A DNA stretch of 64,000 nt from Ideonella sp. MAG2. Lineage in GTDB: Bacteria; Pseudomonadota; Gammaproteobacteria; Burkholderiales; Burkholderiaceae_C. Of the stretch, positions 32,421-41,333 are shown piece by piece. The DNA lies in NCBI GenBank assembly GCA_004359425.1, contig PTEU01000002.1, positions 1,067,762 to 1,131,761 of the forward strand, in the 5' to 3' direction. The notes below the pieces were generated by a model, which was given only the letters and a program-made list of their open reading frames with translations, was not told the origin of the DNA and made no database searches. Positions within the stretch are counted from its first letter, which is position 1; each line of letters starts with the position of its first letter. Both the position numbers and the translations under genes were made by a program.

Positions 32421-34263
32421 GTGGCCAGCTTGAAGGGCCTGGGCTTTGACATCGACCCTGCGAACGCCGCCAAGCTCTTCACCAATGTGTTTTACGGCTA
32501 TCGGGCCTGGGGGCCGAACTGGCCCTTTAACGCGCAATGGACGCCTGGTTCCAACCTGGGGTTTGTGAGCGATGTCGACGCTCAGGGCAACCGCTTCAAC
32601 CCCAATAAGTTGCTGCTAGACCCCTACAGCCTGGAAATCACCCACGACTACCTGAGCGACAAGGTATCACCGGCCAGTCTTGATTCCTCTGTCTACGCCT
32701 CAGGCGGGCCCTCAGCGCAAGGTGGAGTGGCCGATAGGCAACGGGACAGCGCTGCGGTGGCCCCCAAGGGCGTGGTGGCCATGCCCTTTGCAGCCGGGTT
32801 CTCTGCGCTGAACACCGGCACCAAGCCGAGTCGTCCCATCAAGGACGACATCATTTACGAGACGCATCTGCGCGGCTTCACCATGGCTGACAGCAGCGTC
32901 GGGGCTTGCCGCGGTACCTATGCCGGTGCCGTGAGCAAGATCCCTCACCTGCAGCAGCTTGGGATCACCGCCATTGAGTTCTTGCCGATTCACGAAACCG
33001 AGAACGACAGCAATGATGTGACCCACCTCCCCACCCAGCGTTCCGCCACCACCACACGGGGCGATAACTACTGGGGGTATATGACGACCAATTTCTTTGC
33101 GCCGGACCGCCGCTACGCCTGCGATAAAAGCATAGGTGGGCCGACCCGGGAATTCGCCAAGATGGTGAAGGCCTTTCATGACGCGGGGATCAAGGTTTTT
33201 ACCGATGTGGTTTACAACCACAGCGGGGAGGGCGGAACCTGGAGCGCCATCGACCCGTCCAAAGCCAATGTCTGGAGCTTTCGGGGTTTGGACAATGCCA
33301 GCTATTACTTGCTGACCCGCGCCCCTGGGACGGCGCTGGACAAAGCCTGGTACTACGACATCACCGGGACGGGCAACACCATGAACACCCGGCATCCGCG
33401 GGTGCAGAACTTGATACTCGATTCGCTGAGCTACCAGCGCCAGCGCTTGGGCGTTGATGGCTTCCGTTTTGACCTGGGCATTGCCTTGGTCAACACCTAC
33501 GACAACGACAGCAACCCCAGCGATCCACAGCGCTTTTACTTTGACCGCTACAGCGCCGACACCGCCATGGCCAAGGTGGCGGCCGCCTTTCCCGGGGTGT
33601 TTCTGTCCAGCGAGCCTTGGGGCTTGGCACCCGGTGGTCAGGGCTATCAGCTTGGGCAAATGCCTGCGGGGGTTTCAGAGTGGAACGGCGGATTTCGCGA
33701 TGTCATGCGACGCGCTCAAAACAAGTATGGCGTGAAAGACGCCGACGCCACCCGGGGGGCTTTGGCACGACGCATCTCTGGCTCTGCTGATCTCTACGGC
33801 GATGCTGGCGATGGTCGATACAAGCCCTGGTACTCGGTGAATTTCTTGGACGTACACGACGGCTTCACCCTGAAAGATGTCTATAGCTGCAACGGCCAGA
33901 ACAACAACCAAGCCTGGCCTTTCGGCCCCTCGGACGGTGGCACAGCCGACGAAGACTCCTGGGACAGCGGCGCTTCGGCAGCTTTGCAACGCCAGCAGGC
34001 GCGCACCGGCTTGGCCTTGCTCATGTTGTCTGCAGGGGTGCCCATCTTTCAGGCGGGGGACGAGCACCACCGAGCCACAAGCCAGAAACTTCACACTGCC
34101 CTGGACGGGAGCGGGCAAGAGCACCTGGTGCCGTGTCACCGACACCGCCGCTTGGGCGGAAGGGCCCAATCAAGTGGACCTGAACGCTGCCACCTGTGTG
34201 GGCGGGGAGAACGCCAATTACGGCGTGTCCGCTCGTTCTGTGGTGATTTTGGTGGCCAAGTGA
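32421..34263 (+). pseudogene. GH13 glycogen-debranching/isoamylase-type enzyme, broken at both ends
   Basis: The frame from about 32421 reads FTNVFYGYRAWGPNWPFN and SDVDAQGNRFNPNKLLLDPY, the end of a CBM48-type N-terminal domain. The GH13 barrel follows with IYETHLRGFT, DVVYNHSGEGG, the nucleophile GVDGFRFDLG, the acid/base FLSSEPWGL and the transition-state Asp NFLDVHDGF. This is the secreted isoamylase/pullulanase layout. The signal peptide and most of CBM48 are missing. Near 34064, directly after FQAGDE, the frame jumps; the true C-terminus NFTLPWTGAGKS onward ending ARSVVILVAK lies in another frame up to 34263, with probably over 100 residues lost. Alpha-1,6-glucan hydrolysis is the family role. 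Confidence 0.85.
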
Positions 34264-34351
34264 GCGGGCCGCTCGCATGCGTTGATCGGCCTCGCGCATG
34301 CAAGGGGTGCAAGACAGCAGAGGCCGGTATCTCCTCTCTTGGACGACAACG

Positions 34352-34978
34352 ATGAAGATCAAACTGAGCGCTTTGGCGCTGATGCTGGCGGCTTCGCTGC
34401 CCGCTACGGCTGCAACAGGTGTATTTGGAAGCTTTGTGGCCATTGACCCCGATGGTGCAGGTGCCGCTAGCTCAACGTGGTACGGAACCCAACAACCGGG
34501 TGCCGTGAAGCTGACCGATTTTGAGGGGCTGAACCTGGGCAGTTTTGCCCAGGGGGCCACGGCGACGATCAGCGGCGGTGAACTGCTGACCTGGAAGAAC
34601 GGCGGCAGCGATGTGACAGGGGCTGTTTTGAACTGGCGGGTAGATGGCGGTGCTTGGCAAAGCATCTCTATTGGCTTTACCTCGAATGCGACGTTCAACG
34701 ACGCAGCAGGCAATACCTTTACCAATGGTGGGGATCAAAAGTGGGCGCAGTTGTCCAATACCACGACCAACTTTTTGTCAGGTCTGGCAGCAGGCAATCA
34801 CACCTTGGACATTTACTTCAACAGCAATACCAATGAAGGCAGCCGGTTTTCTGGTTCTGTAGCAAACCCGTTTACCGCCAACTTTGCGGTCACGGCTGTG
34901 CCGGAGCCTACAAGCCTAGCCATGCTGATGGGTGGCCTGGCCATGGTGGGCGCTGCCAGACGCCGCCGCAAGGCCTGA
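34352..34978 (+). CDS. PEP-CTERM sorting domain protein
   Basis: A 208-residue exported protein. The N-terminal signal peptide (MKIKLSALALMLAASLPATA) is followed by a beta-rich domain with choice-of-anchor character (LTWKNGGSDVTGAVLNWRVD). The C-terminus is a textbook PEP-CTERM tripartite signal: VPEPTSLAMLMGGLAMVGAA, then RRRRKA. Such proteins are processed by exosortase (EpsH/XrtA) and tied to exopolysaccharide export; no exosortase is in this window. It starts 88 bp after the broken debranching enzyme, suggesting shared carbohydrate-surface context. The ATG at 34352 was chosen because the signal peptide begins there. A strong terminator follows. Confidence 0.9.
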   Translation: MKIKLSALALMLAASLPATAATGVFGSFVAIDPDGAGAASSTWYGTQQPGAVKLTDFEGLNLGSFAQGATATISGGELLTWKNGGSDVTGAVLNWRVDGGAWQSISIGFTSNATFNDAAGNTFTNGGDQKWAQLSNTTTNFLSGLAAGNHTLDIYFNSNTNEGSRFSGSVANPFTANFAVTAVPEPTSLAMLMGGLAMVGAARRRRKA

Positions 34979-35006
34979 GACTCCTCGGGCCTCTAAGGCA
35001 AAAAAA

Positions 35007-35029
35007 GGCTGCCCTGTGGCAGCCCTTTT
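35007..35029. terminator. Bidirectional terminator between the PEP-CTERM gene and mdh
   Basis: GGCTGCC-CTGT-GGCAGCC, preceded by seven A and followed by CTTTT. It serves the plus-strand PEP-CTERM gene and, with TTTTTTT on the other strand, the minus-strand mdh gene. Confidence 0.85.
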
Positions 35030-35049
35030 GCTGAGCAAGGCGCAGGGGC

Positions 35050-35934
35050 TCAGAGCAAGTGCTTGACGCCGTCCTTCTCGCCTTCAAGTTCCGCCAGGGT
35101 CTTGTTGATGCACTCTTGTGAGAAGGCATCAATAGGCAGGCCCTCGACGATCTTGTACTCGCCGCCTTCGCAGGTGACGGGGTAGCCGAACATCACTTCC
35201 TTAGGAATGCCGTATTCGCCGTTGGAAGGAATGCCCATGGTGACCCACTTGCCGTTGGTACCCAAGGCCCAGTCACGCATGTGGTCGATGGCGGCATTGG
35301 CAGCTGAGGCGGCCGAAGACAGGCCACGAGCGGCGATGATGGCAGCACCACGCTTGCCCACAGTGGGCAAGAAGGTGTTGGCGTTCCAGTCGTGGTCGTT
35401 GATGGTGTCCTTGACCGACTTGCCGTTCACGGTGGCGAAACGGTAGTCAGCGTACATGGTGGGCGAGTGGTTGCCCCAGACGGCCAGCTTCTCGATGTCG
35501 CCGACGGCACAGCCGATCTTGGCTGCGATTTGCGAAGCAGCGCGGTTGTGGTCCAGACGCAGCATGGCGGTGAAGTTCTTGGCCGGCAGGTTGGGGGCCG
35601 ACTTCATGGCGATGTAGGCGTTGGTGTTGGCAGGGTTGCCCACCACCAGCACGCGCACATTGCGCGAGGCCACGGCGTTCAGGGCCTTGCCCTGTGCGGT
35701 GAAGATCTGAGCGTTGGCGGCCAACAAGTCGGCACGCTCCATGCCCGGGCCACGGGGGCGAGCGCCCACCAGCAAGGCGTAATCGGTGTCTTTGAAGGCA
35801 GTCATCGGGTCGCTATGGGCCTCAATGCCAGCCAGCAGCGGGAAGGCGCAGTCTTCCAACTCCATGATCACGCCCTTGAGCGCGTTTTGGGCCTTTTCGT
35901 CGGGGATCTCCAGCAGTTGCAGGATGACGGGTTG
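35050..35934 (-). CDS. mdh: Malate dehydrogenase lacking its N-terminal nucleotide-binding start
   Basis: From [20 protein letters not shown] (35934 downward) to the end [10 protein letters not shown] the protein is the cytosolic, 328-residue type Mdh of Burkholderiales: the active-site loop [39 protein letters not shown] and the catalytic His in [12 protein letters not shown]. It oxidises malate to oxaloacetate with NAD. The first 34 or so residues, including the GAAGQIGY dinucleotide loop and the start codon, are absent. The frame instead runs back into unrelated DNA that carries the tail of a divergent gntR gene. As read it cannot bind NAD properly. The long frame to 36204 is antisense to sdhC leader DNA, not native. 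Confidence 0.9.
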   Translation of the reverse strand, partial: QPVILQLLEIPDEKAQNALKGVIMELEDCAFPLLAGIEAHSDPMTAFKDTDYALLVGARPRGPGMERADLLAANAQIFTAQGKALNAVASRNVRVLVVGNPANTNAYIAMKSAPNLPAKNFTAMLRLDHNRAASQIAAKIGCAVGDIEKLAVWGNHSPTMYADYRFATVNGKSVKDTINDHDWNANTFLPTVGKRGAAIIAARGLSSAASAANAAIDHMRDWALGTNGKWVTMGIPSNGEYGIPKEVMFGYPVTCEGGEYKIVEGLPIDAFSQECINKTLAELEGEKDGVKHLL

Positions 35935-35937
35935 GAC

Positions 35938-35979
35938 TATAGCACGGTGGCGCACTACTACAGAAATGAGTTGCAGTGA
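35938..35979 (+). pseudogene. C-terminal remnant of a GntR-family regulator
   Basis: Only [12 protein letters not shown] followed by TGA remains. This matches the usual last residues (THHYRNEL-type) of the GntR/HutC-family regulator that, in my knowledge of this family of bacteria, lies upstream of sdhC and divergent from mdh. Because the remnant abuts the headless mdh gene, a single loss of several hundred base pairs removed most of gntR, the intergenic promoters and the mdh start. Confidence 0.55.
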
Positions 35980-36099
35980 GCGAACGCAAAAACCTGCAAC
36001 GTGAGATGTGGCAAGCCCCCTGAAAGCTTGCTGCGATGCAATAAAATCTTCAGGTTTCATCGCGATTACCTCCCGAGCGACCACAACAAGGACCGACCC

Positions 36100-36531
36100 A
36101 TGGCAAACACGCTCAAGACGCGTCCGGAATTCCGCAACATCAATGCGCTTTCGGATCTGCCCAACTACCGGCTTCCCCCGGCGGGCATCGTCTCCATCCT
36201 CCACCGCATCAGCGGAGCAATCCTGTTCCTTCTGTTGCCCTTTATCATCTGGCTGTTCGACAAGAGCGTGACTTCAGAGATTTCATTTGAAGTCTTCCGC
36301 AACGCCTTTGTGGCAGGCATTGGCCCCATCCCAGCGGTGCTGGTCAAGCTGGTTGTTCTGGCCATTCTGTGGGGCTATCTGCACCACTTCATCGCCGGTG
36401 TTCGCCACCTCTGGATGGATGCCACCCACAGTGTCTCCAAAGAGCAAGGCAAGTCCTCTGCCATCGTGACATTGGCACTGGGCACTTTGCTGACGCTGGC
36501 GCTGGGTGCCAAGCTGTTCGGCCTGTACTGA
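36100..36531 (+). CDS. sdhC: Succinate dehydrogenase cytochrome b556 subunit
   Basis: A 143-residue membrane anchor of complex II. The ATG at 36100 follows AAGGACCGACCC, a good ribosome site. Three transmembrane helices are visible: [13 protein letters not shown] near residue 50, [17 protein letters not shown] near 90, and [20 protein letters not shown] near 122. The conserved S-x4-H-R-x-SG motif appears as SILHRISG near residue 30, and the heme-ligand histidine lies in [15 protein letters not shown]. It helps bind heme b and ubiquinone. It is the first gene of sdhCDAB-sdhE-gltA, with 11 bp to sdhD. Confidence 0.95.
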   Translation: MANTLKTRPEFRNINALSDLPNYRLPPAGIVSILHRISGAILFLLLPFIIWLFDKSVTSEISFEVFRNAFVAGIGPIPAVLVKLVVLAILWGYLHHFIAGVRHLWMDATHSVSKEQGKSSAIVTLALGTLLTLALGAKLFGLY

Positions 36532-36542
36532 GGAGCAACTCC

Positions 36543-36905
36543 ATGGCAATTAATTACGGATCTAAGCGCCTGGTGGTTGGCGCTGCGTACGGCTTCCGCG
36601 ACTGGCTGGCCCAGCGTGTGACAGCGGTCCTCATGGCCTTGTTCACCGTCGTCGTGTTGGCTCAGGTGCTGATGCCTGGCGAGATCGGCTACGACAAATG
36701 GGCGGGCATTTTCTCTGCTCAATGGATGAAGGTCTTGACCTTTGTGGTCATCGTCTCCTTGGCCTATCACGCCTGGGTTGGCGTGCGCGACATCTGGATG
36801 GACTACATCAAGCCGGTGGGCCTGCGCCTGGTGCTGCAGGTGTTCTCCATCGTCTGGCTGGTCGGCTGCGCTGGCTGGGCCATCCAAGTTTTGTGGCGTC
36901 TGTGA
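36543..36905 (+). CDS. sdhD: Succinate dehydrogenase hydrophobic anchor subunit
   Basis: A 120-residue membrane subunit with three helices: VTAVLMALFTVVVLAQVL near residue 30, VLTFVVIVSLAYHAWVGVRDIWMDYI near 65 (heme-ligand His and the quinone-site Asp-Tyr type residues), and LVLQVFSIVWLVGCAGWAI near 98. With SdhC it binds the SdhAB catalytic pair to the inner membrane and passes electrons to ubiquinone. The ATG at 36543 sits behind GAGGAGCAACTCC. It lies 11 bp after sdhC and 19 bp before sdhA in one operon. Confidence 0.94.
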   Translation: MAINYGSKRLVVGAAYGFRDWLAQRVTAVLMALFTVVVLAQVLMPGEIGYDKWAGIFSAQWMKVLTFVVIVSLAYHAWVGVRDIWMDYIKPVGLRLVLQVFSIVWLVGCAGWAIQVLWRL

Positions 36906-36924
36906 CGCGCTTGAGAGAAACACC

Positions 36925-38694
36925 ATGACCAACAACATTACCAAGCGCAAGTTTGACGTCGTCATCGTCGGAGCCGGTGGCTCTGGCATGCGCGCTTCAT
37001 TGCAACTCTCTTTGGCGGGCCTGAATGTGGCCGTGCTCTCCAAGGTCTTCCCGACCCGCTCGCACACCGTGGCCGCCCAAGGTGGCATTGGTGCCTCGCT
37101 GGGCAATATGTCGGAAGACAACTGGCACTATCACTTCTTCGACACCGTCAAGGGCTCCGACTGGTTGGGCGACCAAGACGCGATCGAGTTCATGTGCCGC
37201 GAAGCGCCCAAGGTCGTTTACGAGCTTGAGCACTTTGGTATGCCGTTTGACCGCAACCCGGACGGCACCATTTATCAGCGCCCCTTTGGCGGCCACACGG
37301 CCAATTACGGCGAGAAGCCCGTGCAGCGTGCCTGCGCCGCAGCCGACCGCACCGGCCACGCACTGCTGCACACGCTCTACCAACAAAACGTCAAGGCCCG
37401 CACCAACTTCTTTGTGGAGTGGATGGCGCTGGACTTGATCCGTGACCAAGAGGGTGATGTGGTCGGCGTGACTGCCCTGGAAATGGAAACCGGCGACCTG
37501 CACATCCTGGAAGCCAAGACCGTGCTGATGGCCACCGGCGGTGCGGGTCGCATCTTCGCTGCTTCGACCAATGCCTTCATCAACACCGGTGACGGTTTGG
37601 GCATGGCGGCTCGCGCAGGTATCCCGCTTGAAGACATGGAGTTCTGGCAGTTCCACCCGACCGGCGTGGCTGGTGCTGGCGTGCTGCTGACCGAAGGTTG
37701 CCGTGGCGAAGGCGCCATCTTGCGCAACGCCAACGGCGAGCGCTTCATGGAGCGCTATGCCCCCACCCTGAAGGACTTGGCACCGCGTGACTTCGTCTCG
37801 CGCTCCATGGACCAGGAGATCAAGGAAGGTCGCGGCTGCGGTCCCAATAAGGACTACGTGCTGCTAGACATGACCCACCTGGGTGCAGACACCATCATGA
37901 AGCGCCTGCCTTCGGTGTTCGAGATTGGCCATAACTTCGCCAACGTTGACATCACCAAGGAGCCTATCCCTGTGGTGCCGACCATCCACTACCAAATGGG
38001 TGGCATCCCCACCAACGTCAACGGCCAAGTGGTGATCCCGCGCAACGGCAAGCACAACGACGTGGTGAACGGCCTCTACGCCGTGGGCGAGTGCTCCTGC
38101 GTGTCGGTGCACGGCGCGAATCGCCTGGGCACCAACTCATTGTTGGACCTGATCGTCTTTGGTCGTGCGGCTGGCAACCACATTGTGGCCAGCAGCCTGA
38201 AGCAGAAGAGCCACAAGCCGCTGCCTGCGGATGCGGCCGACCAAACCCTGGCCCGCTTGGCGCGCCTGGATGCGGCCAAGAACGGCGAGTACGCCCAGGA
38301 TGTAGCCAACGACATCCGCGCCACCATGCAAAAGCATGCGGGCGTGTTCCGTACCCAAAAGCTCATGGACGAGGGCGTCACGGCCATCAAGCAGGTGGCT
38401 GAGCGCGTCAAGGCCATTGGCTTGAAGGACAACTCCAAGGTGTTCAACACCGCGCGCATCGAAGCGCTGGAAGTGGACAACCTGATCGAAGCGGCCAAGG
38501 CCACGATGATCTCTGCGGCCGCTCGCCCCGAGAGCCGTGGTGCCCATGCGCACGACGACTTCCCTAACCGCGACGATGCGAACTGGATGAAGCACACGCT
38601 GTGGTACTCCGAAGGCGACCGCCTGGAATACAAGCCCGTCAACCTGCAGCCGCTGACCGTTGAGTCGGTGCCGCCCAAGGTTCGTACTTTCTGA
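36925..38694 (+). CDS. sdhA: Succinate dehydrogenase flavoprotein subunit
   Basis: A 589-residue flavoprotein that oxidises succinate to fumarate. The Rossmann start FDVVIVGAGGSGMRASLQL is near residue 9. The covalent FAD histidine lies in TRSHTVAAQGGIGASLGN near 45. Further motifs are QRPFGGHTANYGEKP near 120, TGGAGRIFAASTNA near 205, EFWQFHPTGVAGAG near 240, and the catalytic arginine region around ERYAPTLKDLAPRDFVSRSM near 275. The C-terminus NLQPLTVESVPPKVRTF is canonical. The start ATG 36925 is behind GAGAGAAACACC. FAD attachment is helped by SdhE encoded two genes downstream. Confidence 0.97.
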   Translation: MTNNITKRKFDVVIVGAGGSGMRASLQLSLAGLNVAVLSKVFPTRSHTVAAQGGIGASLGNMSEDNWHYHFFDTVKGSDWLGDQDAIEFMCREAPKVVYELEHFGMPFDRNPDGTIYQRPFGGHTANYGEKPVQRACAAADRTGHALLHTLYQQNVKARTNFFVEWMALDLIRDQEGDVVGVTALEMETGDLHILEAKTVLMATGGAGRIFAASTNAFINTGDGLGMAARAGIPLEDMEFWQFHPTGVAGAGVLLTEGCRGEGAILRNANGERFMERYAPTLKDLAPRDFVSRSMDQEIKEGRGCGPNKDYVLLDMTHLGADTIMKRLPSVFEIGHNFANVDITKEPIPVVPTIHYQMGGIPTNVNGQVVIPRNGKHNDVVNGLYAVGECSCVSVHGANRLGTNSLLDLIVFGRAAGNHIVASSLKQKSHKPLPADAADQTLARLARLDAAKNGEYAQDVANDIRATMQKHAGVFRTQKLMDEGVTAIKQVAERVKAIGLKDNSKVFNTARIEALEVDNLIEAAKATMISAAARPESRGAHAHDDFPNRDDANWMKHTLWYSEGDRLEYKPVNLQPLTVESVPPKVRTF

Positions 38695-38718
38695 TCGCAG
38701 CGAAGAAGGAAAACCATC

Positions 38719-39426
38719 ATGGCTGACAAGAGAACCTTCCAGATCTACCGCTACGACCCGGACAAGGACGCCAAGCCCTATATGCAGACCATCGAGATCG
38801 AACTCGAAGGCAATGAACGCATGTTGCTGGACGCCCTGGTCAAGCTCAAGGCGGTGGACCCCACGCTGTCCTTCCGTCGCTCCTGCCGTGAAGGCGTGTG
38901 CGGCTCGGACGCGATGAACATCAACGGCAAGAATGGCTTGGCCTGCCTGACCAATATGCGCACGCTGCCACAAACCGTGGTGCTGCGCCCCCTGCCTGGC
39001 CTGCCGGTAGTTCGCGACTTGATCGTGGACATGACCCAGTTCTTCAAGCAGTACAACTCGATCAAGCCTTACTTGGTGAACGACGAGCGACCCCCTGAAA
39101 AGGAACGCCTGCAATCCCCCGAAGAGCGTGAAGAGCTGGACGGCCTGTACGAGTGCATTCTGTGCGCGAGCTGCTCCACCAGCTGCCCCAGCTTCTGGTG
39201 GAACCCCGATAAGTTCGTGGGCCCAGCCGGTTTGTTGCAAGCCTACCGCTTCATTGCAGACAGCCGCGACCAAGACACTTCGGCCCGCCTCGACAACCTC
39301 GAAGACCCCTACCGCCTGTTCCGCTGCCACACCATCATGAACTGCGTCGATGTCTGCCCCAAGGGTTTGAACCCGACCAAGGCCATTGGCAAGATCAAGG
39401 AAATGATGGTGCGTCGGGCTGTTTAA
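38719..39426 (+). CDS. sdhB: Succinate dehydrogenase iron-sulfur subunit
   Basis: A 235-residue electron-transfer subunit. The [2Fe-2S] ligands lie in [17 protein letters not shown] near residue 57 and GLACLTNM near 75. The [4Fe-4S] and [3Fe-4S] ligands are in [17 protein letters not shown] near 148 and [18 protein letters not shown] near 205. It passes electrons from the SdhA flavin to quinone at SdhCD. The gene starts 24 bp after sdhA, behind AAGAAGGAAAACC, and is complete, ending MMVRRAV. It belongs to the sdhCDAB-sdhE-gltA operon. Confidence 0.97.
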   Translation: MADKRTFQIYRYDPDKDAKPYMQTIEIELEGNERMLLDALVKLKAVDPTLSFRRSCREGVCGSDAMNINGKNGLACLTNMRTLPQTVVLRPLPGLPVVRDLIVDMTQFFKQYNSIKPYLVNDERPPEKERLQSPEEREELDGLYECILCASCSTSCPSFWWNPDKFVGPAGLLQAYRFIADSRDQDTSARLDNLEDPYRLFRCHTIMNCVDVCPKGLNPTKAIGKIKEMMVRRAV

Positions 39427-39459
39427 GCCTAGACGGGTCAATTTCAAGCAAGCCTGGGC

Positions 39460-39729
39460 ATGGACACTGCATCTCTGAACCCCACCGATGTCAGCCGTTT
39501 GAAATGGCGGTGCCGCCGGGGTTTGCTTGAAAACGATTTGTTTGTAGAACGGTTTTTCCGCCGATATGAGCACAGCCTCACGCTGGCCCAGGTGGAAGGA
39601 CTTCAGCAATTGATGGACCTGGCCGATAACGACCTCTTGGACCTGCTGCTTGCGCGGAAGGAACCAGAGGGCGACCTTGATCGGGCCGAGGTGCGGGACG
39701 TACTTGTGCTCCTTCGCCAGCCCGGTTGA
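39460..39729 (+). CDS. sdhE: FAD assembly factor SdhE
   Basis: An 89-residue all-helical protein that promotes covalent flavinylation of SdhA. The family signature RLKWRCRRGLLENDLFVERFF (split here: RLKWRCRRGLLEND near residue 12 and LFVERFFRRY near 26) contains the RGxxE motif. Later segments LMDLADNDLLDLLLARKEP match the family. It lies between sdhB and gltA in the same direction, 33 bp after sdhB and 27 bp before gltA, which is its usual place in Burkholderiales. The ATG at 39460 is used. Confidence 0.93.
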   Translation: MDTASLNPTDVSRLKWRCRRGLLENDLFVERFFRRYEHSLTLAQVEGLQQLMDLADNDLLDLLLARKEPEGDLDRAEVRDVLVLLRQPG

Positions 39730-39756
39730 AAAACGCATTCTTGAAAGGACTCGACG

Positions 39757-41067
39757 ATGACCCCGTCTGACGTGAAAGCCACCCTGTCGTTCTCCGACGG
39801 CAGCCCCGCCATGGACCTACCGATCTACAAGGGCACTGTAGGCCCCGATGTGATCGACATCCGCAAGCTCTACGGCCAAACCGGAAAGTTCACCTACGAC
39901 CCCGGTTTCCTGTCCACCGCGTCCTGCAACTCGACCATCACCTACATCGATGGTGACAAGGGCGAGTTGCTCTACCGCGGCTACCCCATTGAGCAGTTGG
40001 CCGTGAACTGCGACTACCTCGAGACCTGCTACTTGCTGCTGTACGGAGAGCTGCCCAACCCGTCCCAAAAAGAAGAGTTCGTGGCCCGTGTGACGAATCA
40101 CACCATGGTCAACGAGCAGATGCAGTTCTTCCTGCGTGGCTTCCGCCGTGATGCACACCCGATGGCGGTGATGACTGGCTTGGTGGGCGCTCTGTCGGCC
40201 TTCTATCACGACAGCACCGACATCAATAACCCCGAGCACCGTGAAATCGCAGCGATCCGTTTGATCGCCAAGATGCCCACGCTCGTGGCCATGGCCTACA
40301 AATACACCGTGGGTCAGCCCTACATCTACCCGAAGAATGACCTGTCCTATGCAGGCAACTTCATGCGCATGATGTTTGCGACGCCGTGCGAAGAGTACAA
40401 GCCCAATGACGTGCTGGTGCGCGCCATGGACCGTATCTTCACCCTGCATGCCGACCACGAGCAGAACGCTTCGACCTCGACCGTGCGTCTGTGCGGATCT
40501 TCGGGCACCAACCCGTTTGCCGCCATCGCTGCGGGCGTGGCCTGCCTGTGGGGCCCGGCTCACGGTGGTGCCAACGAGGCTTGCCTGAACATGCTGGCCG
40601 ACATCCAGAACCAGGGTGGCGTGGCCAAGATTGGCGAGTTCATCAAGCAGGTCAAGGACAAGAACTCTGGCGTCAAGCTGATGGGTTTTGGCCACCGCGT
40701 CTACAAGAACTACGACCCGCGCGCCAAGCTGATGCGCGAGACCTGCCACGAAGTGTTGAACGAACTGGGCCTGCACAACGACCCGATGTTCAAGCTGGCC
40801 ATGGAGTTGGAGAAGATTGCGCTGGAAGACGAATACTTCGTCGCCCGCAAGCTCTACCCGAACGTGGACTTCTACTCCGGCATCGTCCAGCGCGCCATCG
40901 GCATTCCCGTGCCGCTGTTCACAGCCATCTTCGCCCTGGCACGTACCGTGGGCTGGATTGCCCAGTTGAACGAAATGATTGGCGACCCCGAGTACAAGAT
41001 CGGTCGTCCGCGTCAATTGTTCGTGGGTGCAGCCTCCCGCGATGTGAAGCCACTGGCACAGCGCTGA
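39757..41067 (+). CDS. gltA: Type II citrate synthase
   Basis: A 436-residue hexameric-type citrate synthase that condenses oxaloacetate and acetyl-CoA. It starts [20 protein letters not shown] at 39757 after GAAAGGACTCGACG. Motifs are [20 protein letters not shown] near residue 50, the catalytic His in [20 protein letters not shown] context ([13 protein letters not shown] near 230), [15 protein letters not shown] near 268 and [17 protein letters not shown] near 308 with the second His and Arg residues; the catalytic Asp lies in NVDFYSGIV near 368. It is the last gene of the sdh operon, and an intrinsic terminator follows 18 bp after its stop. Confidence 0.97.
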   Translation: MTPSDVKATLSFSDGSPAMDLPIYKGTVGPDVIDIRKLYGQTGKFTYDPGFLSTASCNSTITYIDGDKGELLYRGYPIEQLAVNCDYLETCYLLLYGELPNPSQKEEFVARVTNHTMVNEQMQFFLRGFRRDAHPMAVMTGLVGALSAFYHDSTDINNPEHREIAAIRLIAKMPTLVAMAYKYTVGQPYIYPKNDLSYAGNFMRMMFATPCEEYKPNDVLVRAMDRIFTLHADHEQNASTSTVRLCGSSGTNPFAAIAAGVACLWGPAHGGANEACLNMLADIQNQGGVAKIGEFIKQVKDKNSGVKLMGFGHRVYKNYDPRAKLMRETCHEVLNELGLHNDPMFKLAMELEKIALEDEYFVARKLYPNVDFYSGIVQRAIGIPVPLFTAIFALARTVGWIAQLNEMIGDPEYKIGRPRQLFVGAASRDVKPLAQR

Positions 41068-41085
41068 GCCTTTGCTTGAACGCAG

Positions 41086-41110
41086 AAAGCCACCTTCGGG
41101 TGGCTTTTTT
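41086..41110 (+). terminator. Intrinsic terminator of the sdh-gltA operon
   Basis: AGCCACC-TTCG-GGTGGCT with a UUCG tetraloop is followed by a run of T. It stands 18 bp after the gltA stop and separates the TCA operon from the methionine region. Confidence 0.9.
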
Positions 41111-41211
41111 GTTTCTGCCCTCCGGTGTTCTTGAAGCCCTTGAAGACATGGGAGCAAGGCTAGAGCGCAGGCGAGCCGACGGCTTTTGAATTGCTTATAC
41201 TCCTGCCACAC

Positions 41212-41265
41212 AGCGCCGATTTGATCCGGATTGCGGGCGCTTCAACAAATGCCGCTAAAGAGGGA
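41212..41265 (+). ncRNA. SAM-II (SAM-alpha) riboswitch
   Basis: The stretch fits the SAM-II consensus: P1 GCGCC (41213-41217) pairs with GGCGC (41236-41240), the internal loop reads GATTTGATCCGGATTGCG, and the 3' pseudoknot strand has the conserved AAATGCCGCTAAAGAGGG. It lies about 70 bp upstream of metX, the usual target. S-adenosylmethionine binding closes the pseudoknot. A strong terminator starts 12 bases later, so control is probably by premature termination. The call is by consensus recognition; no covariance search was run. Confidence 0.8.
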
Positions 41266-41276
41266 CAACCGAAGCT

Positions 41277-41312
41277 TCCGGTGTCCGCATTGATGACGGC
41301 ACCGGATTTTTT
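41277..41312 (+). terminator. Terminator hairpin of the riboswitch expression platform
   Basis: CCGGTG (41278-41283) pairs with CACCGG (41300-41305), with inner pairs from GTC/GAC, followed by ATTTTTT. It stands between the SAM-II element and the metX start codon, where SAM-bound leader RNA would stop transcription. Confidence 0.78.
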
Positions 41313-41333
41313 GTTTGTACCAGGATGTGCTCG

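Noticed and set aside
35941..36204. N-terminal 90 codons of the long mdh frame as a genuine extension
   Set aside because: No homology, antisense to the sdhC leader and start; malate dehydrogenase homology begins only at QPVILQLL.
38137..39738. 533-codon minus-strand ORF opposite sdhA/sdhB/sdhE
   Set aside because: It spans three well-defined sdh genes on the other strand and has no recognisable domain.
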